This document shows, one piece after another, positions 26,274-35,633 of a DNA stretch of 64,000 bases. Each line of letters opens with the position of its first letter. Positions within the stretch are counted from its first letter, which is position 1. Both the position numbers and the translations under genes were made by a program. This DNA comes from Psychrobacter fulvigenes (GTDB lineage: Bacteria; Pseudomonadota; Gammaproteobacteria; Pseudomonadales; Moraxellaceae): the NCBI RefSeq assembly GCF_904846155.1, contig NZ_CAJGZP010000001.1:2294001-2358000 (forward strand), read 5' to 3'. Under the pieces are notes generated by a model. The model was not told the DNA's origin. It saw only the letters and a list, made by a program, of their open reading frames with translations, and made no database searches.

Positions 26274-27336
26274 GGTGTAATGGACAAAATTCATGCTGGT
26301 GTAGGGTCTAACGCTATATACTGTCTATATTTGCAAGGAATCAACGCTATGAATCAAAAAACTGCCCTTTTTGTAGTAATAAACACACTAAAAAGAATGG
26401 ACGCAAACTAGGCAAACAACAGTACCAATGCCTATCTTGCAAACGGCAGTTTTTAGGGGGCACAAGACTCAATAACCAAATGCTTTGGACTGAATATACG
26501 CAAGGGAAACAGACGTATAAACAACTGGCTGACAAGTACCACTGTAGTCTTAAAACCATTCAAAGACGCTTAGACAAAGTGAGTATTGAGTACCAAATCA
26601 AACGACCTAAGCGTGCTAATATCATCATGGACACGACCTATTTTGGCCGTGGGTTTGGTCTCATGGTATTTATGGACAACGCCACTAGAATGGTTCTCCA
26701 TTACGCTATAGTCAGTCATGAAACCAATAGTGCCTATAAGCAAGGGGTTGATTACTTAAAGGTGCTAGGCATTGATATACAAAGCATCACCTGTGATGGT
26801 AGACGAGGACTTAGAACGCTATTTACCAGTACTCCTTGTCAGATGTGCCAGTTTCATCAGATACAAATAGTGACTCGCTACCTGACTCGTCGCCCTAAGA
26901 ATATCGCTAGCATTGAGCTTAGGCAGCTTACTTTGACCCTAACACAGCTTGATAAAGCCGCGTTCATAAAGTGCTTAGATCACTGGTACCTGACTTACGA
27001 AGCCTATCTCAGTGAACGTAGTACCAATGAGGATACGGGTAGAACTTGGTACACGCATAAGCGTCTTAGAAGTGCTTATCGTAGCCTGCGAACCAACAGT
27101 GATTGGTTGTTTACTTATCAAGAATATGAGCACTTAGATATACCAAATACAACCAATACGCTTGAAGGTTTATTTAGTAAGCTCAAGCGGCAATTACACA
27201 GTCATCATGGCTTAAATGAGCACCGTAAGTTACGGTTTATTAAAGACTTTTTACTCTCAAAGTCACGCAAATAGCATGAATTATGTCCATTAGCGACTAC
27301 CTTCTACTTTTTAGCATGAATTTTGTCCATTACACC
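26274..27336 (+). mobile_element. IS256-family element with zinc-ribbon transposase (IS1249-like)
   Basis: A perfect 24-bp inverted repeat (26274-26297 and 27313-27336, outer end GGTGTAATGGACAAAATTC) encloses a single transposase gene. The 8-bp direct repeats TTATTTAT at 26266-26273 and 27337-27344 are identical, the target duplication size of IS256. Length is 1063 bp. A second near-copy of the inner part of the right repeat occurs at 27273-27292. The perfect ends and duplication show a recent insertion. Confidence 0.92.
26350..27274 (+). CDS. IS256-family transposase, variant zinc-binding type, with A-tract frame break
   Basis: The main frame gives 264 residues from ATG 26480 with DDE residues in IIMDTTYF, TCDGRRGL and NTLEGLFSKLK, plus CQMCQFHQ. 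In the same frame upstream of 26480 lies a zinc ribbon, CPFCSNKHTKKNGRK and CLSCKRQF, clearly part of the protein. That frame has no ATG. ATG 26350 leads to it only with a shift at CAAAAAAC: seven A instead of six would read MNQKNCPFC. So translation needs slippage on A6, or one A has been lost. Family assignment rests on motifs and the 8-bp duplication. Confidence 0.8.
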
Positions 27337-27648
27337 TTATTTATCAATAAACTTGATTGGCTGGATTGCGCCTTTAGGATTGGGCATATTTGGATAGTGA
27401 TGTTCGTGCTCCACATCACACTCAGCACCCACGATAGAGCCATCCTCTTTGACAGGTTTATGAATATAACCTGTACGCTCAGCAGGCGGTAAGTGCTCGT
27501 GCTCCCACACCATGACTGCCTGCATACAAGTCTCACGTTGTTCGACCGTTAGTCGTCTACCATCAGGCCATTTACCTAACTCAATGGCGACACGAAACTT
27601 CTCGACCACTTCTGGGGTTAAGCTTGCCAATATTGTTTGTTTGTCCAT
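27337..27648 (-). CDS. yeaC: YeaC family protein (DUF1315)
   Basis: A 103-residue protein with the DUF1315 signature TPEVVEKFRVAIELGKWPDG and LTVEQRETCMQAVMVWEHEHLP, matching E. coli YeaC. The function is not established. The gene ends exactly at the IS256-family insertion: the TAA stop is the first three bases (27337-27339 on the plus strand) of the right target duplication, so the protein is complete. nadK lies 54 nt upstream on the same strand, likely co-transcribed. The C-terminal half is longer and more polar than in E. coli. Confidence 0.85.
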   Translation of the reverse strand: MDKQTILASLTPEVVEKFRVAIELGKWPDGRRLTVEQRETCMQAVMVWEHEHLPPAERTGYIHKPVKEDGSIVGAECDVEHEHHYPNMPNPKGAIQPIKFIDK

Positions 27649-27702
27649 GTTACCTACTCTCCACCGCTGTTTTTATGTGACATTTTCATATAAAAGATAT
27701 GT

Positions 27703-28722
27703 TTACTCATCATCAATACTATCATCATCGTCATCAAGGCTAAACTCTTCGGCATGCACATTCCAGTGCAGTTTAGTGCGGCACGCTTCATAAAAGTCAA
27801 ATCCTGGAGGATGCAGCAAGGTTAGCTTGTCTGGATGTTTGCGGATATACAGACGCTGATCCTGCTCCAAGGGCATACTTGCTTTGCCATCAGCACTGAC
27901 CATAGGTTGGGTACGATTGTCTTCGTGAATCCTAATACAGACCTCACTGTTTCCACTGACCACAATCGGTCTGCTAGACAACGTATGCGGATGCATGGGT
28001 ACTAAACAGATGGCATCCATGCTCGGATGGATAATAGGCCCGCCACCAGAGAGCGCATAAGCAGTTGATCCTGTGGGTGTCGCTGCAATCAAACCATCAC
28101 TATGCTGGCGATAAACATCCTGTCCATCAATTTTCATTTGAAAATCAATCATATGCACAGACTTACCTGCATGCAATACCACGTCATTGAGCGCCATATC
28201 CTGATGAATAATCTCTCGGCCCTCACGTATCTCCATCGTTAATAAAAACCTATGATCCAGCTGATAATCACCCATCAATACTTGGCGTAATTTAAAAGCG
28301 GCCTCATCAGGCTTTACATCAGCCAAAAACCCCAAACGACCACGGTTAACTCCCAATACAGGCACTCGGTAACGGGCAAGTGCTTCTGCAGCATGGAGTA
28401 TGGAGCCATCACCGCCTACCACAATGACTAAGTCGCAAATTTCGCCAATCAAACTACGTTTGACGATCTTAACTGATTCAATTTCGGTCAGGTCTAAAGT
28501 AGGCAAGTTGGCCGTCTGCACATCCATAATCAGCGTCAGTTTCATCTCATTGATGGTTTGGGCAATTTGCACAAGACTTTGGGTGACACTGCGTTTTCCT
28601 GCACGCCCCATCAGACCAATACGGCGAAAAGCAGGGTTTTTGATAGCGTGAAAAAGCTCTGATTGATGTAGATGTGGCAATCTTTCTGACTGCGCTGAGT
28701 TTTCCATAAAACGACTCGACAT
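27703..28722 (-). CDS. nadK: NAD kinase
   Basis: Phosphorylates NAD to NADP using ATP. The GGDG motif (VVGGDGSILHAAE), the substrate loop ALNDVVLH and the second Gly-rich block SDGLIAATPTGSTAYALSGGGPI are all present. At 339 residues it is longer than the usual 295 because of a 30-residue N-terminal polar region and an Asp-rich tail (LDDDDDSIDDE). An alternative start at Met6 is possible. yeaC follows on the same strand after 54 nt. Confidence 0.96.
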   Translation of the reverse strand: MSSRFMENSAQSERLPHLHQSELFHAIKNPAFRRIGLMGRAGKRSVTQSLVQIAQTINEMKLTLIMDVQTANLPTLDLTEIESVKIVKRSLIGEICDLVIVVGGDGSILHAAEALARYRVPVLGVNRGRLGFLADVKPDEAAFKLRQVLMGDYQLDHRFLLTMEIREGREIIHQDMALNDVVLHAGKSVHMIDFQMKIDGQDVYRQHSDGLIAATPTGSTAYALSGGGPIIHPSMDAICLVPMHPHTLSSRPIVVSGNSEVCIRIHEDNRTQPMVSADGKASMPLEQDQRLYIRKHPDKLTLLHPPGFDFYEACRTKLHWNVHAEEFSLDDDDDSIDDE

Positions 28723-29007
28723 AACTTTAAAGTACAGCGCAATGATAGCGATAAATGAGCGCTTAGACTAGCATGTTTATCAATTATCGTTGTTAACTGT
28801 CGTAATTGACCCCATATATCAGCTATCATACGTCATCTTTAGACGTATTTTTCTGGCGACGCAGCAGCCCTTTATCTACCTGTCAATATGCGACTCAATA
28901 ATCTCGTGAAGCCTTGATGGCTGTCACGTAAACACAGTTGACAATAATGGCTGTTTTGCTAAAGTAGCTGGCATCTAAATTATTTATATTTTATTAAGGA
29001 CATATAT

Positions 29008-29730
29008 ATGGCCAATCCTATTGTCAGTCGCGCAGAGCTTGCGATCGGCGGGAATCCAATGACGGTCAAGGGCGTGATTCAAAAGACCAGTCTATTACTT
29101 GGATTATCTGCGATCACTGGTGTGGGCTTTTTCTTTTATGCGCTTATGGCAGGTCTATCGCAGGGTTTCATTACGATGGCGGCCTTTGGTAGTATGTTTG
29201 CTGCCTTTGGTTTAGCAGTTTTTATTACCTTTAAACCACAAAAAGCCAAGACCTTTGCCGTACCTTACGCGTTACTAGAAGGCATATTTTTAGGCGGTAT
29301 CTCGCTGTTTTTTATGAGAATGTACCCAAGCGTGCCAGTCACTGCTATGTGTGCAACCTTCGTGACAGCAGCAGTGATGCTAGGACTCTACCGTTCTGGC
29401 TTTGTAAAAGTGACTGAAAAATTCCGCTCAATTGTGACGTCGGCGATTATTGCCATTATGCTCGTTTACGTTGCGCAGTGGGTGCTTTCTTTAGCTTTTG
29501 GTTCAAGCTTACCCTTCCTATTCGAAGGTGGTGCTATTGCCATTGGCTTTAGCTTGTTTGTCATCGTTATCGCCTCTTTCACCCTATTATTAGACTTCGA
29601 TAACATTGATCGCGGAGTTGCGATGGGCGTTTCTGAAGACTACGAATGGCTATTTAGTATTGGTATTCTTGCAACGCTGGTGTGGATGTACATTGAATTC
29701 ATGCGCCTGCTCAGCTATCTGCAAGACTAA
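29008..29730 (+). CDS. Bax inhibitor-1 / YccA family membrane protein
   Basis: A 240-residue integral membrane protein with seven TM helices. Family features include the C-terminal DFDNIDRGV segment, the conserved acidic pair near the last TM helix, and the closing WLFSIGILATLVWMYIEFMRLLSYLQD. YccA modulates FtsH in E. coli, and other members conduct Ca2+ or H+. Which applies here is unknown. An SD-like AAGGA lies 9 nt before the ATG. It is a single gene with a strong terminator. Confidence 0.9.
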   Translation: MANPIVSRAELAIGGNPMTVKGVIQKTSLLLGLSAITGVGFFFYALMAGLSQGFITMAAFGSMFAAFGLAVFITFKPQKAKTFAVPYALLEGIFLGGISLFFMRMYPSVPVTAMCATFVTAAVMLGLYRSGFVKVTEKFRSIVTSAIIAIMLVYVAQWVLSLAFGSSLPFLFEGGAIAIGFSLFVIVIASFTLLLDFDNIDRGVAMGVSEDYEWLFSIGILATLVWMYIEFMRLLSYLQD

Positions 29731-29767
29731 TTCATTAAACTGTCTCATAAAAGCTTTGCATAAAAAC

Positions 29768-29800
29768 AAAAACCGCCTTTAGCAAAAGGCGGTTTTTTTT
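29768..29800. terminator. terminator between the Bax-inhibitor gene and ccoI
   Basis: AAAAACCGCCTTT / AAAGGCGGTTTTT with a 4-nt loop and eight trailing T. The A-run on the left makes it usable from both converging genes. Confidence 0.92.
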
Positions 29801-29843
29801 ATGGGTGTAACTAATCATGGATGCAACGAATGGCTTATTTAAA

Positions 29844-32705
29844 TTAGGCACGTTTTAGACGTAAGGCGTTTAATACGACTAACAACGAGCTTAACGACAT
29901 CCCGATAGCAGCAAGCCAAGGGGGTACATAGCCTAGCGCCGCTGGTATTAATACGCTACCGTTATAAGCGAGTGCCCAGCGAAAGTTTTGCTTAATGATA
30001 CGTTCGGTTTTGTCAGCGATACGCTTGGCAGCAGTAATGGCTTCGATTTGTCCATTCAATATGATACTGTCACTAGAAACCTGCGCCAAATCGGCTGCCC
30101 CAGCAATCGAGGTCGAGACATCCGCTGCGGCTAGTACGGGTGCATCATTGATGCCATCACCAACCATCAGCACTATCCCGCCTTCAGCCTGCAGTTTTTG
30201 AATATGATTGACCTTATCTGTCGGTGACAAACTATTATAAGCAGCCTGCATGCCCAAGCTCTCAGCCATCACCAGTGCTTGCGGACTTGGATCGCCTGTC
30301 AACATAATAGGCTCAATGCCCATGCCTTTGAGCGCATCAAGCATCGATTTGGCGCTATCACGCACCCTATCGTTAAAGTAAAAACAAGCCAGTGCTTGCC
30401 ATGATTTTGACTGACTCTGTTGGCAAGATAACACCACTGCTGAGCTGGCTCGCTCGGCAACCAAATCAATGGTTAAATCGTTATCCTCATTAAAGTCGCT
30501 GTTCGCTCTATCTAAAGCAAAATCCGCATGACCAATCCGGTATAGCACACCCTCAATCATCGCTTCTACCCCACCTGCAGGATGATGACGCAACGCTTGA
30601 GTAGGTGGTAGGTGTAGCTGATAAGCAGCGGTGAGCAGCGCATGAGCGATAGGGTGGCGACTGCCTACTTCTAGCGCCGCCGCAATCGCTAATAGCTGAT
30701 CTTTTTGTGCAGCCAAAGCTAAGTCTTCCGTGTTATTTTGACGAGCAAAGTCTGTTAGCTCAATATTTAATAAGTTGGGCTTACCATAAGTCAGAGTACC
30801 CGTTTTATCAAAAGCCACATGCGTAATCTCAGCCAGTGTTTGCAGGGTATGTCCACGAGTAGTCAAAAAGCCATAGCTGGCCAAACGGTTGGTGGAGACG
30901 GTCAAAGCAATCGGCGTGGCCAGTGACAGCGCACAAGGACAAGTGGCCACTAGCACCGCTACCGTTGCCCAAATCGCTTGGCTTGGATCGACGATATACC
31001 AACCGATAAATACCAAGACCGACAGTACCAAAACCCGCGCGACAAACCAACGTGCCAGCTTATCCGCTTGCTGGGCGAGCTTTGGCTTTTCACTCATGGC
31101 GCGGTTCATGAGTCTATCAATCAAGCCTATTTGGCTGTCTTCTGGCAAGGCTGTGACCAGCATTTCAAACGGCTGACTGTCGTTTTGCGCACCGCCAACG
31201 ATATAGTCGCCTTGGGCTTTGATAATCAAGTCACCCTCGCCCGTCAGCAAGCTTTGTGAGACAGTCGCGGTTGGACTAAGCAAAATACCGTCACTGATAA
31301 TTTCAGATCCAGCATCCACCATAATAATGTCGCCGACTTGCAAGCTATGAGCCGTCACCATGTGTTTTTCTTCTACAGACTGCTCTGATTTTGAAAGAGA
31401 GGCTGATTGACTACTTTTCTGTTGCCAGTCTTGTGCAATACGGGTGGTTATTTTGTGAATATTGGCATCCATGCTCTGCATAAAGTTTGGCAGGGATTCT
31501 GGCGTCGTGTTTAATTGGTCTTGAGCGTCTGTATTGTTAGCAGTTTGATTAATAGAATCTTGGTTTACCTGATCAGATTCATTTTGCTTAACAGCATTTT
31601 TCTTAACAGAGTTTTGCTGTAGCTGCTGCAAAACACGCTCAGCCGCGTCTTTGTCTTCAGCAATTTTTTGTACCAAGACTGGTTCAATCACCACCAAATC
31701 ATTGGCCATGGTGGCGGCTTTTAGACGCGCATTATGCTCAATATAACGTCCTGCCAATAAGAAGAAAATAAACATACTGACCGAATCGTAGTACGTCTCC
31801 CCTTGCCCCGTAATGGTGGCATAAAGACTGGCAAAGAAGGTCACAATCAAAGCGATACTGACTGGCACATCCATATTCACCTGACGGGCGCGAATCGCTG
31901 ACCACGCTGAGGTAAAGAAAGGTATTCCCGCATAAAAGAATACAGGCGTACTGACGAATAAAGAGACCCAGCGCAAAAAGTCACGCTGAAAGACCAACAT
32001 GTCGCTGTAGTTACCAAGGTAAATCGCCACAGAATACATCATCGCTTGCATCGAGCCCAATGCAGCGATACCGAGCCTTAGTAGCATTTGATTGGTATGA
32101 CGCGCTAGCATGGCCTCATGGGTGTCTTGGCGATAGGGTTTCGCCTCATAACCAATTTCATTGATAATACCTAAGATACGGCTAATCGGCAGTTTGTCTT
32201 CATCCCAAATCACGCGCATACGCTGATTGGTCAAGTTCACCTGACATTTACTGATCCCCTCTAGCTCATCTAGACGCGACTCAATCAACCAAGTACAGGC
32301 CGCACAGCGCAAATTATTGACAGACAGCTCCGCAACCGACATACCATCCTGCGCATAGACAAACTGTGACTTTATCTCGTCATGATCATAAGCTTCGAGA
32401 CGAGTGAGCTGCGTTGGCAAGCTTGCTGTTCGGTTAATCTCAGAGCGGTCAAGGTAGTATTGCTCGAGACCAGCCTCTACAATACTTTGCGATGCCAATT
32501 GACAGCCCATACAGCACATCTCACGCGGCAAGCCCAAGATCTCGGTATGAAACGGCGGCTGTGGTACTGGATCGCCGCAGTGGAAACAGTGACCAGCGCG
32601 CGGTAATACCAGACCTTCAGTAATGGAGTTGTCTTCATAAGAAGATGATGCTGGATTTGCTGACACGGATGACGAGGCACTGGACGACCTACTAGAAATA
32701 GTCAC
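29844..32705 (-). CDS. ccoI: copper-exporting P1B-type ATPase, CcoI/FixI type
   Basis: Moves Cu+ out of the cytoplasm for cbb3-type cytochrome oxidase assembly. The CcoI-specific N-terminal CHHC-like domain (CFHCGDPVP, MCCMGC) and an HMA domain (LRCAACTWLIES) precede eight TM helices. The transport motif is CPC at Cys589-Cys591, the phosphorylation Asp633 is in DKTGT, and HP and GDGIND follow. A low-complexity Asn/Gln/Asp insertion (about 350-420) lies between the TM4 region and the actuator domain. The start is taken as GTG 32705 because AAAGGAAG lies 5 nt upstream; an ATG at 32753 is in frame but lacks an SD. The ccoNOP genes are not in the window. Confidence 0.85.
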   Translation of the reverse strand: MTISSRSSSASSSVSANPASSSYEDNSITEGLVLPRAGHCFHCGDPVPQPPFHTEILGLPREMCCMGCQLASQSIVEAGLEQYYLDRSEINRTASLPTQLTRLEAYDHDEIKSQFVYAQDGMSVAELSVNNLRCAACTWLIESRLDELEGISKCQVNLTNQRMRVIWDEDKLPISRILGIINEIGYEAKPYRQDTHEAMLARHTNQMLLRLGIAALGSMQAMMYSVAIYLGNYSDMLVFQRDFLRWVSLFVSTPVFFYAGIPFFTSAWSAIRARQVNMDVPVSIALIVTFFASLYATITGQGETYYDSVSMFIFFLLAGRYIEHNARLKAATMANDLVVIEPVLVQKIAEDKDAAERVLQQLQQNSVKKNAVKQNESDQVNQDSINQTANNTDAQDQLNTTPESLPNFMQSMDANIHKITTRIAQDWQQKSSQSASLSKSEQSVEEKHMVTAHSLQVGDIIMVDAGSEIISDGILLSPTATVSQSLLTGEGDLIIKAQGDYIVGGAQNDSQPFEMLVTALPEDSQIGLIDRLMNRAMSEKPKLAQQADKLARWFVARVLVLSVLVFIGWYIVDPSQAIWATVAVLVATCPCALSLATPIALTVSTNRLASYGFLTTRGHTLQTLAEITHVAFDKTGTLTYGKPNLLNIELTDFARQNNTEDLALAAQKDQLLAIAAALEVGSRHPIAHALLTAAYQLHLPPTQALRHHPAGGVEAMIEGVLYRIGHADFALDRANSDFNEDNDLTIDLVAERASSAVVLSCQQSQSKSWQALACFYFNDRVRDSAKSMLDALKGMGIEPIMLTGDPSPQALVMAESLGMQAAYNSLSPTDKVNHIQKLQAEGGIVLMVGDGINDAPVLAAADVSTSIAGAADLAQVSSDSIILNGQIEAITAAKRIADKTERIIKQNFRWALAYNGSVLIPAALGYVPPWLAAIGMSLSSLLVVLNALRLKRA

Positions 32706-33059
32706 GCTTACTTCCTTTAGATATACTGACTTTGGATATACGGTGTTGCACAAACATTACTTGGATTTAATAAAATGCAAAAATCACAATAACTTAGCAA
32801 CGATTGGTAGAATAACCGCTGCTAATCCACACAAAAAACATCGTTATCATAATGATAGATTGTTATCTTATATGGCACTCGCTCATCGAATTAAAAGCGT
32901 TAATAAGTTATATAATATGGTGACGATAAATGCTGTGCTTAGTATACACTTTCACAGCTCAACACTCCTGAATGACTGCGTAGATGATGAGAGATTGAAA
33001 ATTTAATCAATTTGCGTCATTATGAGTCAGTTTTTTTATGTTAAAACGGTGCAACATCA
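32706..33059. other. divergent intergenic region ccoI / mrcB
   Basis: AT-rich spacer expected to hold both promoters. The plus ORF at 32743-33006 has no SD and is probably chance. No RNA structure was recognised. Confidence 0.4.
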
Positions 33060-35540
33060 GTGCAAAAACCCAAATTTACTCAGTCAAAGCTTCCTAGATC
33101 TGCTATAAGCACTTTGCCATCGCAGCAGCGCGGCATTGTATTTAGCAGTCTCTTATTAATCGTTGTCATCGCTGGCATGGTGTTGTTGGCACTGTATTTG
33201 CTCAAGCTCGATCGTACCATCACCCAAAAATTTGAAGGTAAGCGCTGGGATATTCCTGCCAAGGTATACTCACAGCCTTTAGAGCTGTATCAAGGTGCCA
33301 AAGTCGATAATAACGCCATGAAGACTTGGCTTGAGCTGCTCAATTATCGCAGCAATAAAGATTATAATCGTACGGGCAGCTACCATAAGTCAGGCAGCAC
33401 CTACTATATCCACACGCGTGGTTTTAGCTACAGTGCAAATGATGTCGATGAAGCGCAAGTCATTAAGATGACCATTGCTGACAATATGGTGCAGTCCATA
33501 CAAAGCACTGTGCCTGCAGAATCTGGCATCATTCGTCTTGAGCCAGTAAGTATCGGTGGTATCTATCCAGATAGCAATGAAGACCGATTGGTCGTCTCTT
33601 TAGATGACGTACCGCAGCCATTAATTGATGCCCTGATTGCGACTGAAGATCGTAGTTTTTATGAGCATAAAGGCGTGTCCGTACGCGGTATTGCTCGTGC
33701 TGTGCTCAATAACTTCTCTGGTGGCTCTATGCAGGGTGGCTCGACCATCACCCAGCAGCTGATCAAAAACTTCTATTTAAACTCTGATCGCACCTTAAAA
33801 CGTAAAGCCAATGAAGCTTTGATGGCAGTATTACTAGAGCTGCACTATAGCAAAGATGAAATCTTGCAAACCTACCTCAATGAGATTTATCTTGGTCAAA
33901 ATGGCAACCGCTCTATCAATGGTTTCGGTTTGGCTTCGCAGTTTTATTTTAATCAACCACTGAAGGAGCTACGTTTGGATCAGCAAGCAATGCTTGTCGG
34001 CATGGCAAAAGGACCAAGTGTTTATAACCCACGTCGCCATCCAAATGATTCAAAAGCACGCCGTGATGTGGTACTTAATAATATGCTCAGCATTGGCATG
34101 CTGTCTCAAGAAGAGTATGACGCTGCCATTGCCAAACCCTTAGATGTGGTCGATAAGCCAGTAGAAGGAAAGAGTCAGTTTCCAGACTTTCTGGATATCG
34201 TCAAACGTGAGCTCAATGAAGTTTATTACTCTGATGACCTAAAAAACGAAGGTCTGATTATCATCAGTACGCTCGACCCTATTACGCAATTGGCAGCCAA
34301 TAAGGCAGTTGATAACAAACTTGGTGAGCTACGACGCCGCGGTAGCAAAACCAAAGACTTACAAGGGGCTTTGGTCAGTGCCAATCCAGAAACTGGCGAG
34401 CTAGTCGCCGTAGTCGGTAGTGGCAGCGAGTTTACTGGATTTAACCGCGCTGTCGATGCAAAGCGTCAAGTGGGTTCACTCTTAAAGCCTGTCATCTATA
34501 TGACGGCGCTTGAAAGCGGTCGTTATAACTTGGCCAGCCCTGTTGATGACTCACCAATTACGGTCAATTTAGGAGATGGCAGTAAATGGAATCCTAAGAA
34601 CTACGACGGCCGTGATCATGGCTATGTACCCTTGACCACTGCCCTAGCAAAGTCTTATAACCAAAGTACCGTTCGCTTAGGAATGGAGTTTGGCGTAGAT
34701 ACATTTGCCAAGCAGCTACGCCGTTTGGGTGTTGAAGAAAAAATTCCTGCGTATCCATCAGTACTTTTAGGCTCGGTTAACTTAAGCCCGATGGATATGC
34801 TCGGCGTCTACCAAGTCTTTGCCACAGGCGGTTTTCGCACCCCTATTCACAGTATCCGTACTGTCATTGATGATCGTGGACGTATCTTGCAGCGCACAGG
34901 GCTGAATACCCAGCGTAGCATCCCGCCTGAGACCAATTATCTGACCAATTATGCGCTACAGCAAGTGGTAAAAAACGGTACCGCTAGACGTGTGCAATCA
35001 CTCGGTAGCAACTTGAATCTGGCGGGAAAAACAGGGACAACCAACGATTACCGCGACGCTTGGTTTGCAGGTTATAGCGGTAACTACGTCAGTGTGGTTT
35101 GGGTTGGCCGTGATGATAATAAGCCCATTGGCCTGAGCGGTGGTACTGGTGCATTACCAGTGTGGGTTGATTATATGAAACGCTTAAGGCTGACCCCAGT
35201 ATCTATGCCTGAGCCTGAAGGTATTGAATGGTTATGGCTTGAGAACAACTCAGGTAAACTGTCTCATGAGCGCTGTGAATCTGCACGATATTTGCCCGTT
35301 ATGTCAGCGCACTTACCAACAGAGGCCAGTAGCTGTGCTCTCGCTTTATATCAGCAAGAGCAAGCCCGCGATCAGTTGCAGTGGCAACGTGAACAAAGTA
35401 GTCTGAATCAGCAGCGCCAACGTGAAGGATTAGAGATACCCAATAGTGAGGTGATTAATCCAGATGAGCAAGGAGCAGATGAAGGTACTGCCCAAGAGCG
35501 TGCGGACACTTGGTATGATCGAGCACTTGAATGGTTCTAA
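33060..35540 (+). CDS. mrcB: penicillin-binding protein 1B (bifunctional transglycosylase/transpeptidase)
   Basis: Polymerises lipid II and crosslinks peptides in the periplasm. It has a cytoplasmic tail, a TM helix (about 28-50) and a UB2H-like regulatory domain (PAKVYSQPLELYQGA onward). The GT51 domain has catalytic Glu196 in ATEDRSFYEHKG and GGSTITQQLIKNFYL. The transpeptidase has Ser473 in VGSLLKP, SYN and KTGTT. The UB2H region assigns PBP1B rather than PBP1A. At 826 residues it is normal. It begins with GTG (33060), with no strong SD, so the exact start is uncertain by a few codons. Confidence 0.93.
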   Translation: MQKPKFTQSKLPRSAISTLPSQQRGIVFSSLLLIVVIAGMVLLALYLLKLDRTITQKFEGKRWDIPAKVYSQPLELYQGAKVDNNAMKTWLELLNYRSNKDYNRTGSYHKSGSTYYIHTRGFSYSANDVDEAQVIKMTIADNMVQSIQSTVPAESGIIRLEPVSIGGIYPDSNEDRLVVSLDDVPQPLIDALIATEDRSFYEHKGVSVRGIARAVLNNFSGGSMQGGSTITQQLIKNFYLNSDRTLKRKANEALMAVLLELHYSKDEILQTYLNEIYLGQNGNRSINGFGLASQFYFNQPLKELRLDQQAMLVGMAKGPSVYNPRRHPNDSKARRDVVLNNMLSIGMLSQEEYDAAIAKPLDVVDKPVEGKSQFPDFLDIVKRELNEVYYSDDLKNEGLIIISTLDPITQLAANKAVDNKLGELRRRGSKTKDLQGALVSANPETGELVAVVGSGSEFTGFNRAVDAKRQVGSLLKPVIYMTALESGRYNLASPVDDSPITVNLGDGSKWNPKNYDGRDHGYVPLTTALAKSYNQSTVRLGMEFGVDTFAKQLRRLGVEEKIPAYPSVLLGSVNLSPMDMLGVYQVFATGGFRTPIHSIRTVIDDRGRILQRTGLNTQRSIPPETNYLTNYALQQVVKNGTARRVQSLGSNLNLAGKTGTTNDYRDAWFAGYSGNYVSVVWVGRDDNKPIGLSGGTGALPVWVDYMKRLRLTPVSMPEPEGIEWLWLENNSGKLSHERCESARYLPVMSAHLPTEASSCALALYQQEQARDQLQWQREQSSLNQQRQREGLEIPNSEVINPDEQGADEGTAQERADTWYDRALEWF

Positions 35541-35552
35541 TACCTCAAATGG

Positions 35553-35586
35553 TGCTGATAAAAGATGAATGGATTGTTTATCAGCA
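35553..35586 (+). repeat. 10-bp hairpin between mrcB and the TPR gene
   Basis: TGCTGATAAA / TTTATCAGCA with a 14-nt loop, 13 nt after the mrcB stop. There is no T-run, so it is a weak terminator or mRNA 3'-end stabiliser. The two genes may be partly coupled. Confidence 0.5.
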
Positions 35587-35633
35587 TATAGCGGTATTTA
35601 AAATTATCTAGGATTTAGAATAAGGGATTTGGC

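Noticed and set aside
32743..33006. 88-codon ORF upstream of mrcB
   Set aside because: No SD; lies in the promoter region of two divergent genes; not recognisable.
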